A stretch of DNA of 34,606 nt, taken from contig NZ_JH636442.1 in assembly GCF_000255705.1 (NCBI RefSeq), positions 1 through 34,606 on the forward strand, read 5' to 3'. Made by a program: the position numbers and the translations under genes. Shown here one piece after another: positions 1 to 8,123 of the stretch; within the stretch, counting starts at the first letter, position 1, and every line of letters starts with the position of its first letter. The notes under the pieces are model-generated. The model ran no database searches. It was not told the origin of the DNA and saw only the letters and a list, made by a program, of their open reading frames with translations. Source of the DNA: Zavarzinella formosa DSM 19928 (GTDB taxonomy: Bacteria > Planctomycetota > Planctomycetia > Gemmatales > Gemmataceae).

Positions 1-1
1 G

Positions 2-1036
2 CCCGAGGCCGCTGCCCGGCTCTGCCAGGCGGCCGCCAAGCTCGAGCCCAACGTGCCCGACGCCTATGTGCAGGCCCTGGCCTGCGCCGAGAACCCGAAG
101 ATGGACGCGACCTATGACCTGTCGACGTTCGCCGCCAACGGCCTGCTGAGCCGGGACTGGCCCTCCGACCGGGGCGAACTGCACGCGAAGGCCCGCGCCC
201 ACCTGACTGACATGATGAAGAAGTTCGCCGCGACCAACCGGAAGGCCGACGCCGACAAGCTCTCGGCCATGCTGGACGCCGACAAGAAGCGGGACATCGT
301 GATCGAGCTGATGTGGGCGGGCAAGGCCGACCTGGACCTGCGGGTGACCGAGCCGATCGGCACGGTCTGCTCGCCGCTGCAGACGATGTCGGCGGGGGGC
401 GGTTCGCTGAGCGCCGACCTGTTTGACCAGAAGGAGGACGCCCGCAGCGAGCTTTACATCGCCCCGAAGGGATACTCGGGGACGTACAAGATCACGGCCG
501 ACCGGGTGTGGGGCAGCCCCTTGGGGAACAAAGCCACCGTGAAGGTGACCCGCCATCAGGGGACGCCCGACGAGAGCGTGGAGTATCACACGCTGCAACT
601 GGGCAAGTCGAACGAACTGACGGTGTCGCTGGAGCAGGGCCGCCGCCGGGAACTGGCGGCGATCCCCTCCCCGCAGGACATGGTCCGCTACGACCAGAAG
701 GCCGAGTCGACGGTTCAGATCAAGAACAAGATCCGCTCGCTGATGAACGGCACGGGGTCGGTGGGCCTGTCGAACACTTCCGGGATGACCGGGGGGACGA
801 CGGCCTCGGCGACGCGGAGCCTGAACTCGGAGGCTGTCGCGGCCGGTGACAAACGGCACGGCGATCTGTCGTGGTCGACGCAGTTGATGAGTGCCAAGAC
901 GGTGGGCCTGGACATCCGGGCGATCACGACGATCAAGGAGGACGGCACCACCCACGTGAGCGCCGCCCCGGTGTTCGACTCGATGTCCGCCGGTCAGTCC
1001 CGCGTCCGGCTTGACCTCATCCCCACCGGTGAGTGA
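2..1036 (+). CDS. TPR / YfaP-like (DUF2135-type) protein, 5'-truncated
   Basis: The reading frame is open from base 2, so the gene starts upstream of the window; only the last 344 or so codons are seen. The first visible residues (PEAAARLCQAAAKLEPNVPDA) look like the second half of a TPR helix pair. A helical linker follows, and then a beta-rich region starting IVIELMWAGKADLDLRVTEP. The pattern hydrophobic-W-x5-DLDL-x-V-x-EP-G resembles the YfaP/DUF2135 domain found in secreted or surface proteins. The C-terminal third is Ser/Thr/Gly-rich and ends in LDLIPTGE. The stop is TGA at 1034-1036, 17 bp before a strong hairpin. TPR plus a DUF2135-like domain is common in large planctomycete proteins, but the specific role is unknown. 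The domain call is by eye. Confidence 0.6.
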   Translation, partial: PEAAARLCQAAAKLEPNVPDAYVQALACAENPKMDATYDLSTFAANGLLSRDWPSDRGELHAKARAHLTDMMKKFAATNRKADADKLSAMLDADKKRDIVIELMWAGKADLDLRVTEPIGTVCSPLQTMSAGGGSLSADLFDQKEDARSELYIAPKGYSGTYKITADRVWGSPLGNKATVKVTRHQGTPDESVEYHTLQLGKSNELTVSLEQGRRRELAAIPSPQDMVRYDQKAESTVQIKNKIRSLMNGTGSVGLSNTSGMTGGTTASATRSLNSEAVAAGDKRHGDLSWSTQLMSAKTVGLDIRAITTIKEDGTTHVSAAPVFDSMSAGQSRVRLDLIPTGE

Positions 1037-1053
1037 GCCATTGACCAATCAGT

Positions 1054-1103
1054 GATGAAACGAAAGAACCCCAAGGTTTCCCTTGGGGTTCTTTCGTTTC
1101 ATC
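1054..1103. terminator. Bidirectional hairpin terminator
   Basis: A perfect 23-bp inverted repeat has arms at 1054-1076 and 1081-1103 around a TTTC loop. The stem contains AAAGAACCCC pairing with GGGGTTCTTT, so an A-tract and a T-tract flank the GC core on either strand. It sits between the converging TPR/YfaP-like gene (stop at 1036) and the SUKH-like gene (minus-strand stop at 1140), and so is placed to terminate transcription from both sides. Confidence 0.85.
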
Positions 1104-1139
1104 GTGTTGGGTTGGCGATAATCTGGCGGCTTTTCCCAA

Positions 1140-1709
1140 TCAGCCTCCGAGCCAAGCCAGTACTCCGATCGCCACGAGAACAAGCGACACCGCCAGTCCA
1201 ATCCAAATGATAATAAACTGACACCCGGCCCGAGCGCTTTGGGCTTCCGCCAGTTCTCGCGTCTCCGGGGGGCCGTTAGGGTCGATGCCGTTTACCTCCA
1301 AGTCCGCCCGCAGATCGGCCAGATACCGCCCCGCCCATTCTTGGAGCGATGCGGAGGTCTGACCGCTTCCAATACTGTCCAAATGGCAGCGGTCGGTCCA
1401 CCAAACCGCAAAGGGGGGATGGCGAAGGTCGATGGCGGCCGCGCACCCGCTGCCATCCCGGCCCATTGCAAACATATGTTCCGGCCACGGGCGAACAAAG
1501 GCGATCCCGGCCCGGAGTTCCCGGTTCAACTCGATGAGCCGATCCGCGTCGTCCCAGAGTTCGGTGTCGATGTTCCCGGCACAGGCGGGCACCGTAAAGG
1601 GCACCACCAATGTTCGATACGGGACCGGCAGGGCGATCCCGAGCGTTACTTCGATGCGTGTCAAATCGGCATCGGTCAAGTTGGAACTCCGTTCCGAAAT
1701 GGTCACCAT
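1140..1709 (-). CDS. SUKH (SMI1/KNR4)-like protein with C-terminal membrane anchor
   Basis: This 189-aa protein has an N-terminal LTDADLTRIEVTLGIALPVPYR segment that fits the SUKH opening helix (acidic helix, 'lg..LP..y'). Its mid-region, MGRDGSGCAAAIDLRHPPFAVWW (residues 82-104), fits the SUKH core 'G.dgsG..lAiDl....P.v..w'. Residues 165-187 are a hydrophobic helix ending in Gly-Gly, so the protein is probably tail-anchored with the SUKH domain in the cytoplasm. SUKH proteins are often immunity proteins for contact or polymorphic toxins, but no toxin gene is visible next to this one. It starts 12 bp after the CPBP gene ends, so it is probably the last gene of that transcript. ATG at 1709 was chosen; no clear Shine-Dalgarno precedes it. 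Family assignment is by pattern only. Confidence 0.6.
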   Translation of the reverse strand: MVTISERSSNLTDADLTRIEVTLGIALPVPYRTLVVPFTVPACAGNIDTELWDDADRLIELNRELRAGIAFVRPWPEHMFAMGRDGSGCAAAIDLRHPPFAVWWTDRCHLDSIGSGQTSASLQEWAGRYLADLRADLEVNGIDPNGPPETRELAEAQSARAGCQFIIIWIGLAVSLVLVAIGVLAWLGG

Positions 1710-1721
1710 TGGCTGAAGTAG

Positions 1722-2558
1722 TCACGCCGTGAGGTGGATCTGAATATTGAGCATGGCATGGGCGAGGGCCAGCGGCCAGACCCGGCGAAGGAACAAGTAA
1801 GCGAGTCCGTACACGATTCCGAATTCTAGTGTGTACGCGACACCCGCCACACCTTGGTAGCCATGATAAGAGGCGAACAGCAACGCCGACATCAACACGG
1901 CCCCCACTCTGGAACCAAGCAAATGCTCAAGCCGGGTGAGCAGATAGGCCCGCATCACCAATTCCTCGGAGAAGCCGTTTGCCAGTTCCCGGAGAACCAT
2001 CAGCCCGTGGTCGGTCGGCGAAGTGGGATGCGCGAATTGATACTTGGAAAACATTTCCTTATCCCACCGCACCGAGCCATAACATGAGAGCCAGACGATC
2101 TTTTCCACGATAAACACCGACACGGCGGCCAGCGCGTCCATGAGACTCACTCGTGGCAGTCCGAACCGCTCCCACGGTTCGCCACTGCGGGAGATCAAGT
2201 AAATCGTCACAAAGATCGTGCAGCAAGACATAATGGTCGCATCAATTGAGCCGAGCCAGAATGGCAAAGGCGGCAAGGGTGGCTCGGCCAGTGAAACGAA
2301 CGTGCTGAGAAGATAAGGAATGACACCAACGGCCATCACCGCCATCACTTCCGCAAAGATGGCCCGATCCGTTTGCGGTGGCGTCATTGACTTTAATGAA
2401 CCGGACTTCGGCTGTGCCGGTTTGACTTCCTCTGATTGATTGGCCGTCGATCCGGACACGATGTTTGAATCGGGCAAAGGGGGCGATTCCATTCCATCGG
2501 CCTCGGAAGGGCTTGCGGGTCGGTGAGTTTCAACAGGATCATCAGAACTGGTGGGCAT
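1722..2558 (-). CDS. CPBP-family intramembrane metalloprotease
   Basis: This 278-aa protein has a hydrophilic Ser/Pro-rich N-terminus (1-60) followed by several hydrophobic helices. The CPBP/ABI (Rce1-like) signature is present: EExxxR as E198-E199-LVM-R203, a histidine in FASYHGYQG (H232), and a last helix with a LAHAMLN motif (H267, N271). These are the metal and catalytic residues of the family, so activity looks intact. The reading frame stays open upstream to 2765, but that extension overlaps DUF1501 coding sequence. ATG at 2558 is preferred because AAAGGTG lies a few bases before it and only 16 bp separate it from the DUF1501 stop. Family members process peptides in the membrane; the substrate is unknown. 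It is probably co-transcribed with DUF1501 and the SUKH-like gene. Confidence 0.85.
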   Translation of the reverse strand: MPTSSDDPVETHRPASPSEADGMESPPLPDSNIVSGSTANQSEEVKPAQPKSGSLKSMTPPQTDRAIFAEVMAVMAVGVIPYLLSTFVSLAEPPLPPLPFWLGSIDATIMSCCTIFVTIYLISRSGEPWERFGLPRVSLMDALAAVSVFIVEKIVWLSCYGSVRWDKEMFSKYQFAHPTSPTDHGLMVLRELANGFSEELVMRAYLLTRLEHLLGSRVGAVLMSALLFASYHGYQGVAGVAYTLEFGIVYGLAYLFLRRVWPLALAHAMLNIQIHLTA

Positions 2559-2574
2559 CTTTTCACCTTTCCGG

Positions 2575-3969
2575 TCATGCGCCGAAAAGACGCCGTAATG
2601 GTTCGCCAGTGGCGACGCGATGGGGCCGTCCGGTCTGGTCGTGGATTTCGGTGGCGGGGTCGATGCCGAATCGCCAGAAGATCGTCGCGGCCAAGTCGCC
2701 GGGGGTGACAGGGTCGACGGCCGGATAAGCCCCGATGCGGTCGCTGGCACCGTGGACGGCCCCACCGTGGACGCCGCCGCCCGCCATCAGGACGGTGTAG
2801 CAGTCCGGCCAGTGGTCCCGGCCGCCGTCGCCGTTGATCTTGGGTGTGCGGCCGAATTCGCCCATCGCCACCACCAGCGTTGAATCCAGCAAACCACGAG
2901 CGTCGAGGTCTTCAATCAACGCCGAGAGGGATTGGTCGGCCTGCGGCAGCAGATAGTTTTTGTGCTGGCTGGCACCCTTGGAATGCGCGTCCCAATTCTG
3001 CCCCTGCTGCTTGAAGTCGTACACGTTCACGAAGGGCACGCCAGCCTCGACTAAACGACGGGCCAGCAACAGATTTTGCCCGCGCATGTGGCGAGCGTGG
3101 CCCAATTCGGCCCCATTGCCGCCGGATGTTGAGGGAAGGGCGCCGAACCCGTAGCGATCACGGATCGCCAGTGGTTCACGAGTGATGTCGGCGGCTTGGC
3201 GAATGGCCTCGGAGTCCAATAACCGGCACGCCTTCTCGTATAGCCCGCGCATCTTCCCATCAATGGCCTGAGCCTGCCCCAGCCTCTGAAGGAGTTGTTG
3301 GCGGCTGCCCAACCGGATGGCATCGACATCGCCGGGCCGTTCAAACATCTCGGCTTGATATCGCCGGGCTTCGGGGTTCATGTCGATCCGCAACGGGTCA
3401 AAAGCCGAGCCAAGAAAACCGCCCCCCTGACACGGAACTTCGACGACATTGTGAAACGCAAACGGCACGGAGGCGAACGGCACATCCGGGTTCCGGTCCC
3501 GTCGCAGGTACGAAACCGCGCTGCCGTGGCTGGGATAAAACTGCGGCAACGGATTGAACAATTCCCGGTCGGTGCCATCCAGCGGCCGGCCGGTCAGGGC
3601 GTGAATGGAGGCCGAATCGTGCAAACGGGCGGCGTGGGTCACGCTGCGAACGAGGGCGACTTTGTGCATCAGTCGGGACATCTTGGGAAGATGTTCGCAA
3701 ACCCGCATTCCTGGCACTGTCGTGGCGATGGGCTTGAACTCGCCGCGCACCTCGGCCGGGGCGTTTGGCTTGAGGTCGTAGGTGTCGATGTGGCTGGGGC
3801 CGCCGTAATAGAAGATCAAGATGCAAGCCCGGATCGGCGTGGCGGTCGCCGTCGGGTTCGGCCCGGCGGCATGGGCCTGCCACAACCCGCCGAGATTCAG
3901 GCCGAGATAGCCATTCCCGGCGATTTGAATCAGGCGACGCCGCGTCAGCACGGCCGCAGGATCTTGCAT
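2575..3969 (-). CDS. DUF1501 sulfatase-like secreted protein (Tat signal)
   Basis: This 464-aa protein starts at ATG 3969 with CAGGAG about 6 nt upstream. The N-terminus TRRRLIQIAGNGYLGLNLGG is a twin-arginine signal, so export folded through Tat is expected. Family landmarks are IFYYGGPSHIDTYDLKP, SGGNGAELGHARHMRGQNLLLARRLVEAGVPFV, and near the C-terminus GEFGRTPKINGDGGRDHWP followed by VLMAGGGVHGGAVHG. DUF1501 proteins are expanded in planctomycetes, share the alkaline phosphatase/sulfatase fold, and usually sit beside DUF1549/DUF1553 cytochrome-type genes. This copy has no such partner and precedes a CPBP protease gene instead. The true substrate is unknown. Confidence 0.9.
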   Translation of the reverse strand: MQDPAAVLTRRRLIQIAGNGYLGLNLGGLWQAHAAGPNPTATATPIRACILIFYYGGPSHIDTYDLKPNAPAEVRGEFKPIATTVPGMRVCEHLPKMSRLMHKVALVRSVTHAARLHDSASIHALTGRPLDGTDRELFNPLPQFYPSHGSAVSYLRRDRNPDVPFASVPFAFHNVVEVPCQGGGFLGSAFDPLRIDMNPEARRYQAEMFERPGDVDAIRLGSRQQLLQRLGQAQAIDGKMRGLYEKACRLLDSEAIRQAADITREPLAIRDRYGFGALPSTSGGNGAELGHARHMRGQNLLLARRLVEAGVPFVNVYDFKQQGQNWDAHSKGASQHKNYLLPQADQSLSALIEDLDARGLLDSTLVVAMGEFGRTPKINGDGGRDHWPDCYTVLMAGGGVHGGAVHGASDRIGAYPAVDPVTPGDLAATIFWRFGIDPATEIHDQTGRPHRVATGEPLRRLFGA

Positions 3970-4000
3970 GTCGGCTCCTGATCTGCTTGATGGAGCGTGA

Positions 4001-4006
4001 AGTATA
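4001..4006 (-). promoter_or_regulatory. Possible -10 element upstream of DUF1501
   Basis: On the minus strand TATACT lies about 30 bp before the DUF1501 start codon in the 77-bp gap after the AlkD-like gene. No convincing -35 hexamer lies at the right distance. DUF1501 may therefore have its own promoter or be read through from the amidase/AlkD genes. Confidence 0.3.
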
Positions 4007-4046
4007 ATCGATTCCGACCGGGACTTCGCGTGTTTTATTCAATCGT

Positions 4047-4754
4047 TCAGCATTTCGCCGTCTTGCGTTTTTTGCCAATAGACCCGCGTTTTTGAACCTT
4101 GAGGATGTATTCCCCGGCGTCGGGAATCTTGCAGGCCGTGTCACCCACGTCAACCGACACCGGGCCAATGGCGGCAGCAGTTTGAAGGGCCAAATCCGTC
4201 AGTTCCCGGACATAACTGCCGATCGCGATCACAAAACCGTTCATGGCTTGCCGCACGCGGTTTGGCTGCCGGTGAATGGTGGTTTGCACTCGTTGGAGCA
4301 GCTCAGTCAATTCGGCCAGATCGAGTTCGTCGTCATCCTTGATGGAGACCAGCGAAGACCATGTCGCCCACCCGGCGGTCGCGTCGTGTTCCTTGGGCGA
4401 CTTGATCCACGTCACCGCCAAATCCCGGCCGTGTTTGCTTTCTGAGGCGACCCACGGGATCGTGTATTGCAACAACGGCAGGGCTTTCGCCGTGACGAGC
4501 CAGTGGCGAAGATCTTTTTTGGTCATCTTCAAATCGTCGGCGATCAATCCGGCGAGATATTGGGCATCGTAATTGCCGGTGTCGTACAGGTCGAGTGCCA
4601 GTTGATAATCCCGGCCGATCCGTTTCCGGATTTTCTGCAACTCTTCAATCTTCACGCCGAAAAACGGCTCGGGAACGCCGTGGTTTCGCATCACCTTTTT
4701 GTAAGATTCGGAGCCGAGCGGTTGGAGTTCTTCGAGAATTTCTTGCGCCGTCAA
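4047..4754 (-). CDS. AlkD-like DNA alkylation repair protein (HEAT-like)
   Basis: This protein of about 235 aa begins TAQEILEELQPLGSESYKKVMRNHGV, the opening of the DNA alkylation repair (PF08713-type) family. The helical-repeat body includes KIEELQKIRKRIG, DYQLALDLYDTGNYDAQYLAGLIADD and a Trp-rich ATAGWATWSSLV segment. AlkD proteins are HEAT-like glycosylases that excise cationic alkylpurines; whether this branch is catalytic cannot be judged from sequence. The start is debatable. ATG at 4760 directly abuts GGAGGG, which is too close, whereas TTG at 4754 has a 7-nt spacer and gives a family-typical N-terminus, so TTG is preferred. A basic tail (KKRKTAK) ends the protein. The start lies about 37 bp downstream of the amidase stop, suggesting co-transcription. 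Confidence 0.75.
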   Translation of the reverse strand: MTAQEILEELQPLGSESYKKVMRNHGVPEPFFGVKIEELQKIRKRIGRDYQLALDLYDTGNYDAQYLAGLIADDLKMTKKDLRHWLVTAKALPLLQYTIPWVASESKHGRDLAVTWIKSPKEHDATAGWATWSSLVSIKDDDELDLAELTELLQRVQTTIHRQPNRVRQAMNGFVIAIGSYVRELTDLALQTAAAIGPVSVDVGDTACKIPDAGEYILKVQKRGSIGKKRKTAKC

Positions 4755-4760
4755 GATCAT

Positions 4761-4766
4761 CCCTCC
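4761..4766 (-). promoter_or_regulatory. Shine-Dalgarno that decides the AlkD-like start
   Basis: GGAGGG on the minus strand lies immediately before ATG 4760 and 7 nt before TTG 4754. Normal SD spacing favours the TTG codon as the initiation site. Confidence 0.55.
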
Positions 4767-4791
4767 GGGAAGCGACAATCCCGGCAGTCTA

Positions 4792-6105
4792 TCATCCCAA
4801 CACCGGACGCCGGAAGTCCACTTCCGCTTCCAATGCCATCGCCGTGCCGAACAACTCGGCTTCCGTTTGCCCGGCGCCGGCCAGTTGCAAACCAAGTGGA
4901 AGCCCATCCCCGGTGACGGCGAACGGCAGGGTGATCGTCGGCAGGCCGATGTAACTCCACACGGCCTGATGAGCCGGGTCGCCGGTGGTCGTCCGGTCGG
5001 GGGCCGGGCCGCTGGTGGCGGGAACAAGGATGGCCATGCCGCGATGGTCGAACCAAGTGGATGACTCGTACACAATCTTGCTTTGATGCTCGCGGGCTTG
5101 GGCATACTCCGTGGCCGTTGTCCCCAAGCCGCGTTCGATCAGTTCCGTCATCTTCGGCGGGTAATCTTCGGAATATCGACGGAAGCGCTCTTCGTGATAA
5201 TTCGCGGCTTCAACGGCCATGATGGTTCGATGGTGTTTCAACACTTCGTTGAAACTCGCGGGCACCGGCCGGGACTCGATGACCCAACCTTTGCGGCGAA
5301 GATCATTCTTCAGAGACTCAAAAGCCTCAACCATCGCGGAATCCTGACGGTCGGCGAACAGTCCGTCGAGCGTGACGAGCTTTTTCTCCTGCGGCATCAC
5401 CGGGGTCACCGTCGGCAGTCGTTGGGCTTCGTAGTCTGGCTGGATAATCGCCTGAAACATCACGGCCAGGTCGCTGACATTTCCCGCGATCACGCCGAGA
5501 TGATCCAGACACGGGGACAACGGCACCACCCCCTGCAAACTCACGCGGTTATATGTTGGTTTCAATCCACAGACGCCACAATAGGCGGCCGGGCGGATGA
5601 TCGAGCCGCCGGTTTGCGAACCCAACGCGGCCGGAACCATGTCTGTGGCGACGGCGGCGGCCGATCCGCTGCTGGAACCGCCGGGGGTGCGGCCGCGGTT
5701 CCACGGGTTGTTCGTCACCGAAGGGTCAAAGGCCGCGAATGCCGTTGTGACGGTCTTCCCGACAATCACCGCCCCGGCTTGCCGAAGCTGCTCTACGACG
5801 CGGGCGTCCTGCCGGGCGATGGCATTGGCCCAGCGTTTCGACCCGGCGGCCGTCGGCAGTTCGGCGACATCAATAATATCCTTTACACCAACGGGGATGC
5901 CGTGCAACGGCCCCCGGTCGTGGCCGTGAAGTAATTCATCGGCCAGACGGTTGGCCTGTCGGCGGGCGCAGTCGGCATCGACGACCACCCACGCCCGAGT
6001 TTTTTCCTCGACGGCGTCGATGCGGGCCAGGCATTGCTCCAAGAGATCGATCAGAGAAAGATTCCCGGCCCGAATATCGGCGGCCAGGTCGGTGATTGTT
6101 CGCAT
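4792..6105 (-). CDS. Amidase signature family protein (GatA-like)
   Basis: This 437-aa protein from ATG 6105 has the Ser-cisSer-Lys triad of the amidase signature family: K75 in GIPVGVKDIIDV, cis-Ser S144 in GGSSSGSAAAVA, and nucleophile S168 in GSQTGGSIIRPA. The 24-residue spacing between the two serines matches known members. Such enzymes hydrolyse amides to acid plus ammonia; GatA is a paralogue. No gatB or gatC lies nearby and the C-terminal part is short, so a stand-alone amidase (AtzF or indoleacetamide-hydrolase-like) fits better than the tRNA amidotransferase subunit; the substrate is unknown. The frame stays open upstream to 7269, but that part is antisense to hemL and is not coding. 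The gene is divergent from hemL, with a 120-bp shared promoter region. Confidence 0.85.
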   Translation of the reverse strand: MRTITDLAADIRAGNLSLIDLLEQCLARIDAVEEKTRAWVVVDADCARRQANRLADELLHGHDRGPLHGIPVGVKDIIDVAELPTAAGSKRWANAIARQDARVVEQLRQAGAVIVGKTVTTAFAAFDPSVTNNPWNRGRTPGGSSSGSAAAVATDMVPAALGSQTGGSIIRPAAYCGVCGLKPTYNRVSLQGVVPLSPCLDHLGVIAGNVSDLAVMFQAIIQPDYEAQRLPTVTPVMPQEKKLVTLDGLFADRQDSAMVEAFESLKNDLRRKGWVIESRPVPASFNEVLKHHRTIMAVEAANYHEERFRRYSEDYPPKMTELIERGLGTTATEYAQAREHQSKIVYESSTWFDHRGMAILVPATSGPAPDRTTTGDPAHQAVWSYIGLPTITLPFAVTGDGLPLGLQLAGAGQTEAELFGTAMALEAEVDFRRPVLG

Positions 6106-6225
6106 CAATACGGCCCGATGAACATTTGGCGGTAGTTTATTCCCGGCCGGGGTTTTCCCCAACACAATGACGCCTCGGCCTTTTCCGCAGGACATTTCAC
6201 GAGGCTGTTTTCCTAAGATACCCCC
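6106..6225. promoter_or_regulatory. Divergent promoter region, with -10 placed for leaderless hemL
   Basis: This is the only non-coding space between the divergent amidase and hemL genes. On the plus strand TAAGAT (6214-6219) lies 6 nt before the hemL ATG, and there is no Shine-Dalgarno. If TAAGAT is the -10 box, transcription would start at or next to the ATG, giving a leaderless mRNA. No good -35 is seen. A minus-strand promoter for the amidase was not resolved. Confidence 0.35.
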
Positions 6226-7515
6226 ATGAACAGAACCAAATCCCATGCCGCCTTTGAACGGGCGAAAACCCTCATCCCCGGCGGCGTGAACAGCCCCGCC
6301 CGAGCCTTTGGAGCCGTCGGCGGCGAGCCGATTTTCATGGCGAAAGGCGAGGGGCAATACCTCTTCGACATCGACGGCAACAAATACCTCGATTACATCG
6401 GTTCTTGGGGGCCGATGATCCTTGGGCACGTTCATTCCAAAGTGCTGGAGGCGACCCTCGAAGCCGCCCGAGCCGGGAGCAGTTTCGGCGCGCCCACCGA
6501 GCGGGAAAGCGAACTGGCCGAACTCATCACGAAGGCGATGCCGAATGTGGAAATGGTCCGCATGGTGAGTTCCGGCACAGAGGCGTCGATGAGCGCCGTC
6601 CGGCTGGCTCGCGGGCACACAGGGCGGGATTTGATCGTCAAGTTCGCCGGTTGTTATCACGGGCATGTCGATGCCCTGCTCGTCTCGGCCGGTTCCAGCG
6701 CCCTGACACATGGTGTGCCGACCAGCCCCGGCGTCCCCGCCGGTTGCACCGACGACACGCTGGTGTTGAAGTACAACGACGTGGAAGCCCTGCGGGAACT
6801 CTTCCGGGCCAAGGGTGACAAAATCGCCGGGGTGATGCTCGAACCTGTCGCCGGAAACATGGGGCTGGTCACGCCATCGGAAGAATTCCGCAGAGAACTC
6901 CGGCAATTGACCCACATGCACGGGGCGTTGCTGATTTACGACGAGGTGATGACCGGCTTCCGTCTCGCCTACGGCGGGGCAACCGAAATCCTCGGCGACT
7001 CCCCGGATTTGACGGTGCTGGGCAAAATCGTCGGCGGCGGCTACCCGGTCGGGGCGTATGGCGGCAAGGCCGAGATCATGCGCAAGATCATGCCCGCCGG
7101 CCCGGTCTTCCAAGCGGGCACCCTCTCCGGCAATCCCGTGGCAATGGCCGCCGGGATCGCCACTCTGAAGGAACTTCGGGACAATTCTCCTTACGCCAAA
7201 TTGGAACAAATGAGTGCCCGTATCGTGGAGGGATTGGCCGCCGTCTGTCAGCAAGCCAAGATTCCCCACCAGATCAACCGCGTCGGCAGCATGTGGACGC
7301 TATTCTTCACCGGAACGCCGGTCACCGACCTCGACACCGCCAAAACCAGCGACACCGCCCGCTTCGGCAAGTTCTTCTGGCACATGATGGATCGCGGCGT
7401 CTACCTGCCTTGCAGCCAGTTTGAAGCGGCGTTTACTTCGGCCGCCCATACGGATGCGGATATTGACCACACAATCCGGGCGGCGAAGGAATCGGTGGCG
7501 TTGCTGGCAAACTAA
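6226..7515 (+). CDS. hemL: Glutamate-1-semialdehyde 2,1-aminomutase
   Basis: HemL converts glutamate-1-semialdehyde to 5-aminolevulinate, the second step of the C5 pathway to haem; it is cytoplasmic and PLP-dependent. The 429-aa length is normal. Landmarks are LIPGGVNSPARAFGAVGGEP (17-36), SSGTEASMSAVRLARG (115-130), CYHGHVDALL (143-152), IYDEVMTGFR (237-246, the PLP-ring Asp) and the Schiff-base lysine K267 in LGKIVGGGYPVGAYGG. All key residues are present. Distinguishing features against class-III aminotransferases are the SPARAFGAVGG start and the GCYHGH segment. It is transcribed divergently from the amidase gene. Confidence 0.97.
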   Translation: MNRTKSHAAFERAKTLIPGGVNSPARAFGAVGGEPIFMAKGEGQYLFDIDGNKYLDYIGSWGPMILGHVHSKVLEATLEAARAGSSFGAPTERESELAELITKAMPNVEMVRMVSSGTEASMSAVRLARGHTGRDLIVKFAGCYHGHVDALLVSAGSSALTHGVPTSPGVPAGCTDDTLVLKYNDVEALRELFRAKGDKIAGVMLEPVAGNMGLVTPSEEFRRELRQLTHMHGALLIYDEVMTGFRLAYGGATEILGDSPDLTVLGKIVGGGYPVGAYGGKAEIMRKIMPAGPVFQAGTLSGNPVAMAAGIATLKELRDNSPYAKLEQMSARIVEGLAAVCQQAKIPHQINRVGSMWTLFFTGTPVTDLDTAKTSDTARFGKFFWHMMDRGVYLPCSQFEAAFTSAAHTDADIDHTIRAAKESVALLAN

Positions 7516-7570
7516 TCGAGTGGAACGAGGGGGAGGCGAGCCGGGAACGTATTTGGAAGTTTCGATCAGC

Positions 7571-7576
7571 AAGGAG
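7571..7576 (+). promoter_or_regulatory. Shine-Dalgarno fixing a GTG start
   Basis: AAGGAG lies 6 nt before GTG 7583. It identifies this codon, rather than in-frame ATG 7421 inside hemL, as the start of the downstream membrane protein. Confidence 0.75.
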
Positions 7577-7582
7577 AATCGC

Positions 7583-8038
7583 GTGAGCGATCTCAAACGC
7601 TTTGAAGCAGTCGCCGTGAGGGCAAACCGCCCCGGCCCTTGGACTCGCTGGCTGATTGGTGGATTCATCGGGGGAGGTCTGTTGGGTGCCGGGCATGCGT
7701 CTGTGATTCTTGCGCTCGGTGGTGAAAACCAGAGACTCGAAATCATTGGCCTTGTTTCCGGCATTGAGGGATTGATCGCGAGCATTTTTGCCGTCGCGTA
7801 TCGGAAGTTTCAGCCCAAAGACTGTTCGATCTTCACTTGGTTCGGATTCGGCATCGGTTTTCTGTTGGGCGTCGCATTGTTAATGGGTGCTTTGGAGAAC
7901 GCGGGAAGCAAAGGGCCGTCCGGAAACGTCGCGGCGATCTTGTTTGCACCGGCGATGGCTGGTCTTTTGGCCGGAGGTGTAATTGATCGCATTTGTGCGT
8001 CTTTTTTGTTCTCATATGACGAACAGCCTTCCGAATGA
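7583..8038 (+). CDS. Small four-helix membrane protein, unknown function
   Basis: I do not recognise a family. The protein is 151 aa, starting at GTG 7583 behind a good AAGGAG. Four hydrophobic stretches are visible at about 24-46 (Gly-rich, WLIGGFIGGGLLGAG), 54-73, 84-104 and 116-144, joined by short polar loops; the N-terminus is basic and the last residues (DEQPSE) acidic. It is probably an inner-membrane protein. It begins 67 bp after hemL on the same strand and could share its transcript, but nothing in the sequence ties it to haem synthesis. Confidence 0.65.
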   Translation: MSDLKRFEAVAVRANRPGPWTRWLIGGFIGGGLLGAGHASVILALGGENQRLEIIGLVSGIEGLIASIFAVAYRKFQPKDCSIFTWFGFGIGFLLGVALLMGALENAGSKGPSGNVAAILFAPAMAGLLAGGVIDRICASFLFSYDEQPSE

Positions 8039-8123
8039 TGTGGCCGGACATTGGCACGCCATCCGGTGGCGAGGAAATCGACGGCGTTGATGAAATATCA
8101 ACAGTAACTGTTGGCGAAGATCC

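Noticed and set aside
1239-1721. 160-codon plus-strand frame over the SUKH-like gene
   Set aside because: The minus-strand translation has a coherent domain and a membrane helix; the plus-strand one does not.
6106-7269. N-terminal extension of the amidase to 825 aa
   Set aside because: The extension is antisense to hemL and lacks family sequence; the conserved amidase begins at ATG 6105.
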